Positions 11,334 through 22,292 of a stretch of DNA of 64,000 nt are shown here, piece by piece. Every line of letters starts with the position of its first letter. Position 1 is the first letter of the stretch. This DNA is from Ahaetulla prasina. Taxonomy: Eukaryota > Chordata > Lepidosauria > Squamata > Colubridae. The stretch lies in the NCBI RefSeq assembly GCF_028640845.1, contig NC_080540.1:96646061-96710060 (forward strand), read 5' to 3'. Under the pieces are notes generated by a model. That model saw nothing but the letters and a program-made list of their open reading frames with translations, made no database searches and had not been told where the DNA came from. A program made the position numbers and the translations under genes.

Positions 11334-12308
11334 CCATTACTTTAAATTGACCTAATAGGGAAGCTATAAGCACCTTTTCCCCATGTTCATCTTAAATATT
11401 ATTTTATAATATTTACTTATTTTTCTTTTAAATAAATATTATATACTGTATGGGTAATCATTGGATTCTATAATAAATGCAGGTTTAGGAAGACTTTGCT
11501 AAAATGACTGGTTAAATAATTCTGATCAATTAATTTGAATAGGTTTATTGAACCACTGCTTAACAATTCTATGTTTGACAAGTGGTTGTTTATTAAGAAG
11601 AGATCTGTAGAATTTATGAATTATGATTTATGAATTCAGTTTCTGCACATTTATATTGATCAACAGTGAGATCAAAGCAACCAAACTCGGGCCATGTAGA
11701 CTTCCAACTTTGGTCTCTGTGTGAAACCAAAATCACCTGCTGGAGCCTAAAGAGTTTATTCACTGTAATCTAGATTGCTGAGGGGATAAAAAAAAATGCA
11801 CCAGGCTGCCTTAGTTGGTGCTGGAATTAATCATTTAACTCTTGGTTCATATAAAATCATACTGGGAAGAGCTGTGAGGGAATACACTCTAAAATATAGA
11901 ATCAAAATAATTGTTCAATTGTTTTAATATTTTCAGTGTGGTAAACTGAGAATGACTGCTATTCGGTTGCAGCATAAATTGCTATATAATTGTATTCTAT
12001 AGTTGATGCATGGAAATATACATTTCCCCCCCCCTCCTTTATAACAGTGGATAGCCAGGAACTTAGGAAGTAAACTATTTTAAAGATATTCTACCTCTGT
12101 CATCAAGTAGATCAAATAAAAAATATTAAAACAGACAATGGGACATAGAAAAACACTAAAAGCCCATGACAGTTTTAAAAAATGAAATATATTGTGTAGT
12201 TAAAAAGGACTCTTAACAATATTTTGCAATAACTTATTTTCCTAGAGCACAGGTTAGTCTGTAAACAAGGACAAAATTAATTAATTAATTAGATATAATT
12301 AAAATAAT
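11334..12308. other. AT-rich DNA with no recognisable gene
   Basis: No coding sequence or repeat family was recognised. There is a short C homopolymer near 12026-12036. Confidence 0.5.
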
Positions 12309-12769
12309 TGCTACCTTCCATTGAGGACCTGTATACTGCAAATCAAGAAGAGGGCTGTGAAAATATTTACAGATCCCTCACATCCTGGTCATAAACTATT
12401 TCAACTCTTACCATCAAAACGACTCTATAGAGCACTGCACACAGAACAACTAGACACAAGAACAGTTTTTCCCCGAAGGCCATCACTCTGCTAAACAAAT
12501 AATTCCCTCAACACTGTCAAACTATTTACTAAATCTACACTACTATTAATCTTCTCATCATTTCCATCACCAATCTCTTTCCACTTGTGACTGTATGACT
12601 GTAACTTTTTGTTGCTATCATTAAGGGTTAAATTGTACCCTATGACCATCATTTGTGTTGTAAATGTTGTACCTTGATGAAGGTATTTTTTTTCTTTTTC
12701 TTTTATGTACACTGAGAGCATATGCACCAAAACAAATTCCCTGTGTGTCCAATCACACTTGGCCAATAA
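12309..12769 (+). mobile_element. 3' end of a snake CR1/L3-like LINE
   Basis: The sequence ending in the block 'actgagagcatatgcaccaa' and 'aatcacacttggccaataaa' also occurs at 16331-16475 (reverse), 53641-53777 and 60590-60701. Upstream (12309-12540) the plus strand encodes a decayed C-terminal ORF2 tail with T-S-W, a T-L-T-I-K-T-T-L run and P-E-G-H-H-S-A. It ends exactly where the TTCTA array begins. This fits the CR1/L3 element described from snake genomes as a seeder of AATAG microsatellites. The family name is from memory. Confidence 0.85.
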
Positions 12770-12847
12770 ATTCTATTCTATTCTATTCTATTCTATTCTA
12801 TTCTATTCTATTCTATTCTATTCTATTCTATTCTATTCTATTCTATT
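12770..12847 (+). repeat. (TTCTA)n microsatellite, about 15 units
   Basis: An uninterrupted run of TTCTA directly joined to the LINE 3' end. Confidence 0.97.
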
Positions 12848-12965
12848 AGAAAGGTAAGGTATTCCAAGTCCCTCCCCTCAAAAGCATTACATAATTCTTA
12901 GGGTGAAGGCAGAATGATGCAAGTTTTACAGGGTGAAGGCATAGTGATGCATCTTCTACTACAAA

Positions 12966-13092
12966 GGTGGGCACTTATGACCCCTTTATGACTTGTGGAC
13001 TTCAAGTCCCAGAATTCCTGCAGCAGTCATGCTGGATTAGAATTCTGGGAGTTGCAGTCCATAGGTTGTAAAAGGGGCCTAGTTCCCACCCC
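12966..13092. mobile_element. Palindromic hAT MITE
   Basis: It contains GACTTGTGGACTTCAAGTCC followed by CCCAGAATTC and the reversed half AGAATTCTGGGAGTTGCAG, as in the copies at 10096 and 38694. The outer ends (GGTGGGCAC / TCCCACCCC) are poorly preserved and no clean target duplication was found, so the boundaries are approximate. Confidence 0.65.
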
Positions 13093-14655
13093 GATCTAGT
13101 GATTATTCTAGTTTTTCTGCTTTAGCAGTTGATTGCTGATAATGGACCAGCCAAGATATTAATCAGACAGACTCACACATTAAGGTCTGGATTACTTATC
13201 AATGGCTTATCGTATGAACCTCTATTATTTGGATTCACAATAAACCATAAACCATGATTAATAAATCTAGGTCTATCAGCTCTAGATACTAAAACTCAGG
13301 ATGGCAGCTAAGAGTGAGAGTTTTCTGAATTGCAGCCTAGATCTGGCAGCTCTAATAAATCAAAATAGCTGAAAGCATGGAATATGCCAAGCCAAAACTG
13401 AGCAGAGCATGTTATGGCTTAATGTAATAAGTCATAATCCGGCTATCGTGACAAATGGTGTGCTATACTGTATGCATTTCTAAAATGATTAGGAAGGAGT
13501 GATTGCATTATATGTGTCAGTGACTCCTGTGTGAAAGTTAGATGTTATGTCAGCTTCTGTTCTGGTAGACTTTTCAGCAGATCATTTGCGGTATATGTAG
13601 ATGTGTTGCCCATATCCCAGTCTCTTCTCTTTGAAGTTTTGCACGATGCTGTATCCGGCTGTGAGTATTGCTCCGGCAGCATTTACTGCTGGCACATTAC
13701 GGTGGGTTAACTTGTGCAATGACAGTGATTTGTGCAAAAACGGCAATCAAGAAAAAGTTGAATTCCTGTATGCAAAGTTTGTTAGTTCAGATACTTGTAC
13801 TTCCATGGACTCTTTCAATTTCTTTTCTGTGTTACATAAAATATGTAGTTGTCAATAGAATACATTCTTCATAACGCGCCCATGGAATGCACATTCTTTA
13901 TTCTTCTGCCAGAAGGCAAAAGTTCAAGTACTATATTAATGTTACTGATTTCAAGACTTGCACGTCCGTTCTCCCTGATGTCAAATGCTTTCTGAATGCA
14001 TGAGCTTCCTTTAAGGCATTACGATGCTATACCGAATCTGTTTCAAGCATGCAGCAAAAGATCTTCCTGCTGTATGGATTTATTCCGTGGGAAAGCTAGC
14101 TCGCGATATAAGAGGTTTGTAGATCAGAACTGAACTGTGGAATCCTTCGGGCCCTCAGGTAGGCGTCCACCAAGGACTCCAAAGCCAGGTCTTTAGCTGA
14201 GTGCTGCTTATTTTAGGGTATAGTAGGGCTTCTTTTTGATAAGGTGCCAATTCAGATTCTTTACATTGTTTGGATTGAAAAACAAGCATTCTCAGAAGCA
14301 TTACTAATTTACCCCCATCAAACTGTAGAAAAAAATATTCACATACACATCAAGGTATTTTAATTTTATATAAAATAAATATATGGATATATCTTCCTAT
14401 AGACGGCCACTAGATGTCAGTATAGGGCTTTGTGTCAATATAGGCCTGACTTTTTTTTCCCGCCCCTCTTACTTAAAAAGGAAAGAAAATAAAGGCTAAA
14501 TTGACTTCTAAGTAATGACAATTCATATCTCAATTCTTCTCCTGGCGATTATTAAGTCTGTCTGTCCTGTGGAAGGGGAAAAAGAGCTTGAAACTGGACT
14601 ATTTCACAGATGTACCTGTGTCATCGGAAAGGTAACTCTACTCCTGCAATTATTT
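13093..14655. other. Stretch without recognised repeats or genes
   Basis: The longest stretch in the first 20 kb with little repeat sequence. Around 13560-14170 it keeps several CpGs and two overlapping open frames (13601-13858, 13668-13874) with no domain. A CTCF-like match with one mismatch sits at 14404-14422. A short frame from 14515 starts with a hydrophobic, signal-peptide-like run before a possible splice donor near 14631. None of this supports a gene call. Confidence 0.4.
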
Positions 14656-14663
14656 GTACAAAG

Positions 14664-14938
14664 CAGAGGTGGGATTCAGCAGGTTCTGACCAGTTCTGGA
14701 GAACCTTTAGCGGAAATTTTGAGCAGTTTGGAGAACCGGTAGTAAAAATTCTGACTGGGCCCACCCCCATCTATTCTCAGCTTCCTGAGTCCCAACTGAT
14801 GGGGAGGAAATGGGGATTTTGAAGTAACCTTCCCCTAGATTGGGGAGGGAATGGAGATTTTACAGTATCCTTCACCTGCCACGCCCACTAAGCCACGCTC
14901 ACAGAACCGGTAGTAAAAATTTTTGAAACCCACCACTG
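14664..14938. mobile_element. hAT MITE of the GGTGGGATTCA family
   Basis: Terminal inverted repeats CAGAGGTGGGATTCA and TTGAAACCCACCACTG enclose about 275 bp. The flanks GTACAAAG (14656-14663) and ATACAAAG (14939-14946) form an 8-bp duplication with one mismatch. Internal landmarks shared with the other copies are GAGAACCGGTAGTAAAAA near both ends and a CCACGCCCAC block. Confidence 0.88.
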
Positions 14939-14967
14939 ATACAAAGGTATAAATTTCAATCCTGGGC

Positions 14968-15660
14968 ATTTCCTTTTTTTAAAAAAAAATTTTAAACAAG
15001 TTTTTATTGATTTTGTAATCCCCCCCCACATAGTTTATGAACAGAGTATTGGCCATATCATATCTTATACAATTTAATTTATCTAAATACATTTTACTTA
15101 GTTACAATTTTTGCCAGAATATTCTTTTTCCATATTTTAATCATGTCTTAATATTTCCATGCTCATTTATATAAATCACATCTTCTTTCGCCCTCGAGTT
15201 CTAATTTCTTCATTTTTATTAATATTTATTCTCTTTTATTATTTTTTAGCTATTTCAATTTTTATCCTGATATATTCAAACATGTTCGGGATTGTCTTTC
15301 TTCCATTTCATCTTTTCCATTTTACAGCAATCTTTCTTCTCCTTCTCATTCCTCTCCCTCCCTTCTTTTATCCTTCCTACTTTCTTTTCTCCTCTCCTAC
15401 TCCTTCTCTACTTCCCCTTCCTTTCTCCCCCCTCCATTCTTCCTCCCTATCTAACCTACTCTTATTTCCCCTCCCTTTCTTCCTCTCGTCTTCCCTTTCT
15501 TCTTTCTCTCTCCCTCCTTCTCCCTTTCCATCTCTCTCCTTCTTCTTATCTCTCTCTATTGCTGTATTCATTTTCATTTCAATATTTTTAACTATGGTGT
15601 CCAGATAAACCCGATTTTCCCATTTGTTGAGTATATTTCTCAGAATTCCCCTCATATGTT
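14968..15660 (-). mobile_element. L1 LINE 3' end with polypurine tract, minus strand
   Basis: On the minus strand this has a long G- and A-rich polypurine tract (15300-15600), then an AT-rich 3' UTR, an AATAAA-type signal (AATCAATAAAAACTTG) and an A-rich tail at about 14978-14995. A polypurine tract ahead of a poly(A) signal is characteristic of L1 3' UTRs. The open frames on both strands here (15159-15608, 15377-15655) are products of the biased composition, not genes. Confidence 0.65.
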
Positions 15661-16330
15661 TATGGGCATTTCCAGGGACAGCTGGGTAAGATTCTGATTT
15701 GAAACCCAGTTGACCATCCAGTCAGATTAGGCCTCAGGTTGGAAGCCCACATGCAGGTCTCCCAAGAGACTAAAATTCTAAAATTCTCCCAATTCTAAAA
15801 TCTGCTAGTTGTAATTTTTAATGGCATTTCATTCAATTAACAGTGATTAAATCCAATAGAGGGCTGGTAGTTTTGGCTTCCCCAATTAATGTAACAATGC
15901 TAGCTCAGTGCACCATTTAAATGCCAAACGTGGGTCTTAACTTGAAAAAACATGGGCAACGTTTGAAACCCAACGTTTGAAACCTATCCTAGATAGATGA
16001 AGGATTTTCAAATTCCAAGGAGGGCATTTCAGTAGTGCCTGCCTTGCTTCAGGACTGTAATAATTACAATAACTGGGGCCAATAAGTTGGATCAGAAAGG
16101 TTTGTTCTGCAGATGCTCCTTTGCTGGCCTGTCTGATTTTCCTAATATGGAAAAATTCCTATTATTGTCTACCTGTAAAATATTCCCTCCCCCACCTTTA
16201 ATAGATGAGGAAGAGAAGATTAGTTTGAAGCTGAGAGGTTCAAACCTTGCTGACTGAGACATTTTTGTATTTATCTGTTATCTGAAAGGGGAGGTTCTGA
16301 TTGGCTATTACTATTTTATGAGCATTGAAT
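15661..16330. other. No recognisable gene
   Basis: No coding sequence or repeat family was recognised. Confidence 0.5.
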
Positions 16331-16475
16331 ATAGAATAGAATTTTTTTTATTGGCCAAGTGTGATTGGACACACAAGGAATTTGTCTTGGTACATATGCT
16401 CTCAGTGTACATAAAAGAAAAGATACCTTCATCAAGATACAACACTTAACAACAGTTAATGATAGTCATAGGATA
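16331..16475 (-). mobile_element. 3' end of a snake CR1/L3-like LINE, minus strand
   Basis: This is the reverse complement of the 3' block seen at 12620-12769, including 'ttggccaagtgtgattgg' and 'tatgctctcagtgtacata'. Only about two ATAGA units follow its 3' end (16331-16340), so the microsatellite has not expanded here. Confidence 0.85.
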
Positions 16476-16832
16476 CACATTTAACACTTATACTTCATAT
16501 TCCTATGAAGTAAAGATCCTCTTATTGTAGGTATCCTAGTAACTTGAAATACACATGTATCCTGATCAAACTCTATTTTATTTATAGATAAGAAATCAGA
16601 AGATTTAGATAACCAAAACACTGGCACAAAATGATAGAATATCTCTTTACAATCCTTCTCCTTGAGCTGTGATAGATGATAAAGGTACAGATATAACACT
16701 GGGCAATTATGGACTACGGGAATTCCCTTTCACAAATACCAATCTTCCAGTTGTTGACTCTTATTTTACAATTTCTTTCATGGTGATATGAAGGTTGAAG
16801 ACTTAGCACTGATGAGATGCGAGCTACTGAAA

Positions 16833-17121
16833 TAGAGGTGGGTTTCAGCGAGTTCTGACCAGTTCTGGGGAACCGGTAACGGAAATTTTGAGTAGTTTGG
16901 AGAATCGGTAAATACCACCTATGACTGGTCCTGCCCTCAACTATTCTCTGCCTTCCGAGTCTCAGCTGATCAGGAGGAAATGTTGATTTAGCAGTAACCT
17001 TCACCTGGAGTGGGGTGAGAACGAAGATTTTACAGTATCCTTCCCCTGCTCACCAAGCATGCCACTGCCACCAAGCCATACCCACAGAACTGGTAGTAAA
17101 AAAATTTGAATCCCACCACTG
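16833..17121. mobile_element. hAT MITE of the GGTGGGATTCA family
   Basis: Ends AGAGGTGGGTTTCAG and GAATCCCACCACTG, with the internal order GACCAGTTCTGG, GGAACCGGTAACGG and a second GTAGTAAAA close to the right end. The flanks (TACTGAAA left, GACTGAAA right) suggest an 8-bp duplication with one mismatch, if the last base of the element is shared. Confidence 0.85.
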
Positions 17122-17212
17122 ACTGAAACCCTAAAAATTAAGCCCTACAGATACTAAACTGCTAGAGCCCCAGTTCAGCCTATGTGTTTTATTTCTAAGT
17201 TAGCATCAATAT

Positions 17213-17530
17213 GTGACAGAACTGATGCAAGAAGAGGCTAATCTGAAATGGGGGCATAGGATTGACTACACAGCTTTATCAATCCTAAAGGAAATCAACC
17301 CCGACTCTTCTTTGAAGCTCAAATACTTTGGCTGCCTAATGAGAAGAGAGAATTCATTGGGAAAGACTCTGATGTTGGGAAGGATTGACGGATGGTTAGT
17401 GTCATTGACACAATGACCATGAATTTGGGCAAACTCCAGGAGACAGTGGTGGACAAGAGGGCTTGTCATGTTATGGTCCAAGGGCTTACAAAGAATCCGA
17501 CATGATTTAGTGATTGAAAAACAACAAATA
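17213..17530 (+). mobile_element. 3' end of a Bov-B LINE
   Basis: From 17285 the plus strand follows the terminal part of Bov-B ORF2 and its short 3' end: 'aaggaaatcaaccc', 'ctcaaatactttggctgcct', 'gggaaagactctgatg', 'aaagaatccgacatgattta' and the end GATTGAAAAACAACAA. The encoded order L-K-x-x-x-F-G-x-L-M-R-R-E, then K-T-L-M-L-G-R-I-D-G is characteristic. The rest of the LINE is missing, as is usual for 5'-truncated insertions. Bov-B is the RTE-clade element known for transfer between squamates and ruminants. Confidence 0.88.
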
Positions 17531-18919
17531 AAGCTTTAGCAACTGTTTTGTAGATAATATAAATGAAAATTTTAGGAGACTGGTTTGATTTTCCTAATGT
17601 CCATCTTGCTTATGTTATAAAAGTAACCAAGGTGACAGTGCCAGTAATTCTTCAGGGCAGCTGCTTGCTTTCCAGAAGAACACATTAAGGGCCCAGAATG
17701 CTTAAGGAGAAAAAGGCCGGCTACATTTGGCTTTTAAAACATAGAAAAAGTATTAGGGGGAGGGGGGCATTAGTGCCATTACTATTCCAGACATGCTGTG
17801 GCTAGTTAGCTTTTAAACAAACAATGTGTGAATATACTGGGGAATGGCAGTTGCTAAATTCTGTTTGGGAAAGCTTATATTCAGAATTCATGACCTGAAT
17901 GACTCCAAAGCTCTCCAGAGGAACAATTTTGTGAATTTCATGGGTAAGAAAAAGCAGCAGCAGCAGCAACAACAAAACAGAGCGCTCAACAAGGTGAAAT
18001 GTGGAGTGCAGAGATCCTTTCATATTATGCACAGATGAAGTCATAAGGACTTTTCAAAAGATATGCAGGCAGTTATTGCTGCTGAGGCACCTTTTTCATC
18101 AATTAATTCAATAGGGTTCAGTGCAGTTACTGTGGCAAAAAGTTCTCCAAAAAACAGAGTACAGCTTTTAGTTTATGATAGTTATGGTTGGCCAGCAAGT
18201 AATCTTCAATGAGATTCTGAATCAAACACCAAAGAAATGAATGTTCCACTGCGCTAACAGAAAAAAAAAAAAAGACAGGGAAGTTGAACCACAGATTGTA
18301 GCTTTGTTCACATCTACTGGTAAGTGACACTGTTACTTGTTTCAGATATTAAACACTAAGCAGAATATTGTAGGAAATTTGTGTAGACAAAAATTATAAC
18401 AGCTGTATTTAAGAACATCACCAACAATATGATGTATTTGTCTTCTTTTTTGTTAATAACAGAGAATTTAACGAAAACCTGGTATTTATTGCAGGGTTAA
18501 ATAATCTAGACTGAACACAGAATTTTGCAAAGCTCTGCATAAGTACTAGTTTTCTGGAACAACAAAGAAGCATTATTGAAAATTTACAGGGAGGTTTCTA
18601 GTCTTCTTCAATCTGCTGCACTTTTGATGAGTTGGACTATGATTTTCATTGTTCCTGGCCACCAAGGCTAATGAGATTTGAGGATTAACATAACTACTAG
18701 GAAGTAGAACAAGCAAGACACTGAAAATGAGTCTCATATGAACCACCTGTGAGCATTTTTTACTGTGTGATTACAAAAAAAGAACTCTATTATTCCTTTT
18801 TTTTGTAATTATCAAAATTGCGATCATATATTTTTCTTGTTCATGCAAAAGCTCTATAAGGGATTTCCAGTCGACCATAAATATAGATACTGTTTTTTTT
18901 CTCTCAGATCAAAGAGGTT
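17531..18919. other. No recognisable gene
   Basis: No coding sequence recognised. The frame at 17844-18038 contains a short Gln run from a CAG/CAA repeat (17953-17976) and has no other sign of being real. Confidence 0.5.
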
Positions 18920-20110
18920 AATTTAACCATCTGTGCAAGTTCTGTCATCTTCACCAATTATTTCTCCATTGTGGATGGTATTGAACCTTTCCATCTTAAA
19001 GCATATAATAATCTCAGGAGTCCTTGGTACTTGGTTATTTACTTGCACATGTTTTGTTATCTGACTAGGTAACATCTTAAGTGCATTAGACAGGTAACAA
19101 AATCTCTGCAACAAAACAACCAAACTTAGATAGCACCAAGGTTTGTACCATATCCTGAATGACATCTAGTCTCTTCTATGCATATAATAGTTTCTCTGCA
19201 GTTACCCTGTATAAAAAAGTTCCATTACTTTTTTCTACTTGCCTGTCTATTTGTTCCAAAAGTAAAATCTCTCTATCAATTTTGGGGGCTTTTTTACATA
19301 GCTACCAAACTTGAGAAAATATCCCTTCATGTTCACATTTCCAGCAAAGATTCAAAGCACTTTTATAGTTGTAGACAATTTCTCCAATGACAAATACCAG
19401 TGGTACGTCTTTTTATAAACATTTGCTTTAAGCCTAGAACATAGTGTAAATTTCAATCCTTCCAACCACATATTTTCCCATTGGTCCATTGTACATTTTA
19501 TCTAAAAATTTTAGCCCATTTTATCATATGTTCTTTCACTTCTTCTGTCTCATATTTCAACAAGAGCCTATACATTTTAGCAATAGTACATCTTTGCTGA
19601 ATATCATTAGTATATAATTCTGTTTCAAATTCAGTCTTGCTTTGTTCAAAACCACAAAATCTTCTATCCACTTTAAACCTTTTTGCTATTTATATAAAAG
19701 AAAATCATTTGCAAGAACATAACTTCTGTTATTAAATCTTCTCTTGATTTCATTTTAAGTTCTCTTGAGAAAATACTAGTACATGTAGTACATCTCAGTA
19801 TGTTAACCATTTATATTTACTTATCATTTCTTGTCCATAGAATGCTTCTTGTGCTGATAGCCATAAAGGAGTTTTGGGGCATATATTTATTCCCACACTC
19901 TAAAAATAGCCCATCTAACCCAATGTCTACATTCCTCTTTATCATACCACAGATATCTATGCGAGCCAAATCTCAAATCATGACCTTCTGAATCCAGTAA
20001 CCTTCTATTTCTTAACAATACCTGGTGTTTCATCCAAACTAAACAGCATACTGCAAAATATAATGTTCTGTTTCTATTATATATATTCTGGATTCCCGTG
20101 CCAAATGTAC
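18920..20110 (-). pseudogene. L1 LINE ORF2 C-terminal region, decayed
   Basis: Read on the minus strand, frames broken by stops give the squamate L1 ORF2 C-terminal pattern in order: H-D-L-R-F-G-x-H-x-Y-L-W-Y-D-K (near 19970), a W-A-I-F-R-V-W segment, Y-E-T-E-E-V-K-E-H-M-I-K-W-A (near 19530), G-L-K-F-T-L-C-S-R-L-K (near 19450), Y-H-W-Y-L-S-L-E-K-L-S (near 19390), then a degraded C-x-C segment. This lies after the reverse transcriptase and carries the cysteine-rich C-terminus. The copy has many stops and is dead. The isolated open frame at 18923-19165 is the last part of it or flanking sequence. Confidence 0.75.
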
Positions 20111-20766
20111 ATAAACTAAAGATTTAAAACAAATAACTTAAGAGTTGGCCTTATTGAAGGGTTGAAGCATTGTCTCTGTGTAAGTGAGCATGAATTACTG
20201 ACTATTGTAGGACACAATTCAAAATGAATGACATTTCTATTTATTATCTATCTCACCCAATAACTGGAGTTATTCCAAGAGATATTAGTTTTTCCCCACT
20301 GCTACATAATTATGTTGTTCTGTGTGGTACCATTTTCAATTCCTTTTCTAACATTCCCTAAGTTGCTTTTTTAGTTAAAACACCTTCAATCATCTATGTG
20401 TAATTAATTGTGAGTGAGTGCAATAATGTTGTTGATTACTGTCATCCATCCAACCAACACTAAAATGTGAATGTTATTTTTCAAATACAGATCTTTCAAA
20501 GATCCATGAAGTAATAATGATGGCAGATTTTACATACCCCAACTTCTGTTTGAGAGAAGCTCTACTGAAACATTTTTCTTCCAAAATAATTTTTCTTCCC
20601 ACTTATCTTGTTGAAAACTTTCTTCAGAGGAAAGAGAAAGGTACTTGATCTGATATTAACCAATTGAGAAAAATTAATTGAGGTAATGTAGAACTAACAG
20701 AAATGTTGAGAGAAAACAACCATACCATGATGGAGTTCTAATTTTAAAGAAAACTAAAGCTATGGG
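20111..20766. other. No recognisable gene
   Basis: AT-rich, no coding sequence or repeat family recognised. Confidence 0.5.
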
Positions 20767-20825
20767 AGAGCCAGTATAGTGCGGTGGTTAAGGCATCTGT
20801 CAAGAAACTAGGAGACTGTTAAAAT
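20767..20825 (+). mobile_element. 5' fragment of a tRNA-derived SINE
   Basis: The sequence 'gtgcggtggttaaggcat' followed by AAGAAACTAGGAGACTGT matches the tRNA-like head of the SINEs at 26246, 31100 and 56548. Confidence 0.65.
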
Positions 20826-20969
20826 TTCAAAATAATAATCCATTGCCATCAGTTGATTTTTATATAGTTATGGATTAAATAGTCTGTGAAACTAGTGGCA
20901 ATATAGTTGGTCGACTACCATTTTTAATTAGTTATAGGAATAGTTATAGTTATAGGAATAGTGATGTAA

Positions 20970-21204
20970 ATAATGCAGATATCCCAAGGGACATCTTTTT
21001 CAAGAGGCAACTGAACTTTCTGTTTTTCTTTAAAGATGCTTCGCTTCTCATCCAAGAAGCTTATTCAGGTCTGACTGGATAGTGGGGAATGGAAGAATTG
21101 ATATCCTTCTTGGATAAGAAGTGAAACATCACTGAAGAAAAACCAGAAAGTTCAGTTGCCTCTTGAAAAAGCACCTTTGGGACAACCATGATGTCAATGA
21201 CTGA
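20970..21204. mobile_element. Penelope-like element end arranged as an inverted repeat
   Basis: The left arm (about 20981-21057) has CTTTTTCAAGAGGCAACTGA, ACTTTCTG, then CGCTTCTCATCCAAGAAG. The right arm (about 21106-21180) is its reverse complement with some differences: CTTGGATAAGAAGTG, AACCAGAAAGTTCAGTTGCC, TCTTGAAAAAG. Between them is GGTCTGACTGGATAGTGGGG. This motif set recurs in vertebrate genomes and I associate it, from memory, with Penelope-like elements. That assignment is moderate at best. There is no GIY-YIG or RT coding sequence here. Confidence 0.45.
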
Positions 21205-22197
21205 GTCTTTGCAGCAGTCTTTCGCAGTACTCTTTTCAAATTTGGATACTGTCCTCTTTGTAAACAAATTAGCAGTCTACGTGGACAGATTACATATCTA
21301 GAATCTCTAATCTATGCTTTCCAAGCAGAAATTAGGTGCCCAATTCAGCCATTCCAGCTGCTGTGCCATCAGCCCCCTCTACCACAAAGATCCTGCAGGA
21401 AAAGGGCAGTATGGACAACCGTGGGATCTGGCAGGGTGAGAGCTGTGAACCATAAACACAAAGCTTTTACAGTGTCCCAGTATAACAGATATAGTGCCCT
21501 TGCTGACCTAAATAGGAACACTAAAGTGACAGATCAAGGTAGTTGTGATACTGATAACTCAAACAATCAAGGGATTATGGTTCAAGATGAAGAACTTACT
21601 TTGGAAAAGTGTGAACCTACTTTGGAAAAGTGTGTATCAAGTATTACAGATCGGTCACACAAGAAGAGCACGGTATCCAAAAAGAGAAGCCACCTTCTGA
21701 TTGGTGATTCAATTGTAAGGGATGTAAATTTAGGAAAGGATATGGAGGTTTTGAAAGAGGTCAGGTGTCTACCTGGTGCTACTGCCAGCAGAGACAAGAG
21801 GCGTATTCTTAAGATAGTCAAGAATGCCAGTAAGGATTCTGATGTTGATGCTATTATACATCTTGGCACAAATGATCTGTCCCAAAAGGATGTGCTTTCT
21901 GTGCAGAATGATTTCCAGAGCTTAGGGTATGAACTTAATAGCATAGGTTGTAGGCTTAACTTTTCAGAGGTTTTACCAGTACATAAGGAACAAAAAGGTA
22001 AAGGCCAGCGTGTAGTGGAATTTAATGTGTGGCTAAAGGAGTGGTGTAAATGGGAAGGCTTTGGTTTTATTAGTCATGATGTCTGCAACTGGTCCAATGA
22101 AAAATTGTACAAAAGAGATGGATTGCATCCATCAAAGAAAGGGACTGAGTTACTTAGCAATACATTCACAGATTTTCTGGATAAACATTTAAACTGA
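21205..22197 (+). pseudogene. CR1 ORF1 protein with SGNH-type esterase domain
   Basis: The frame is open from just after a TGA at 21202 to the stop at 22197 (330 codons). It has no in-frame ATG before about 21577, so the start is lost. Near the N-terminus, C-P-L-C (21250-21261) is a remnant of the zinc-binding motif, followed by a leucine-containing helical stretch. Counting from the GTG at 21421, the esterase blocks are G-D-S at residues 95-97 (catalytic serine), G-T-N-D at 149-152 and D-G-L-H-P at 233-237 (catalytic Asp and His). All three blocks are intact, which is notable given the missing start. CR1 ORF1 proteins bind RNA and, in this subgroup, carry an acetylxylan-esterase-like fold of uncertain role. 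ORF2 starts about 95 bp downstream. Confidence 0.88.
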
Positions 22198-22292
22198 ACA
22201 GTGGGGACAGAGAATTAACTGATACAAAAAATTTCTGTCCCCAGCAATCGAAAACTAAAAGGGTTATAAGTACATGTAACATAGATGTCTGT

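Noticed and set aside
12664..12849. 61-residue frame with a repeated F-Y-S-I-L pattern
   Set aside because: It is the translation of the TTCTA microsatellite.
15159..15655. Long Leu/Phe/Ser-rich and Lys/Glu-rich frames
   Set aside because: They are the two strands of the L1 3' UTR pyrimidine/purine tract.
17844..18038. Frame with a polyglutamine run
   Set aside because: A short CAG/CAA repeat in a frame with no other protein features.
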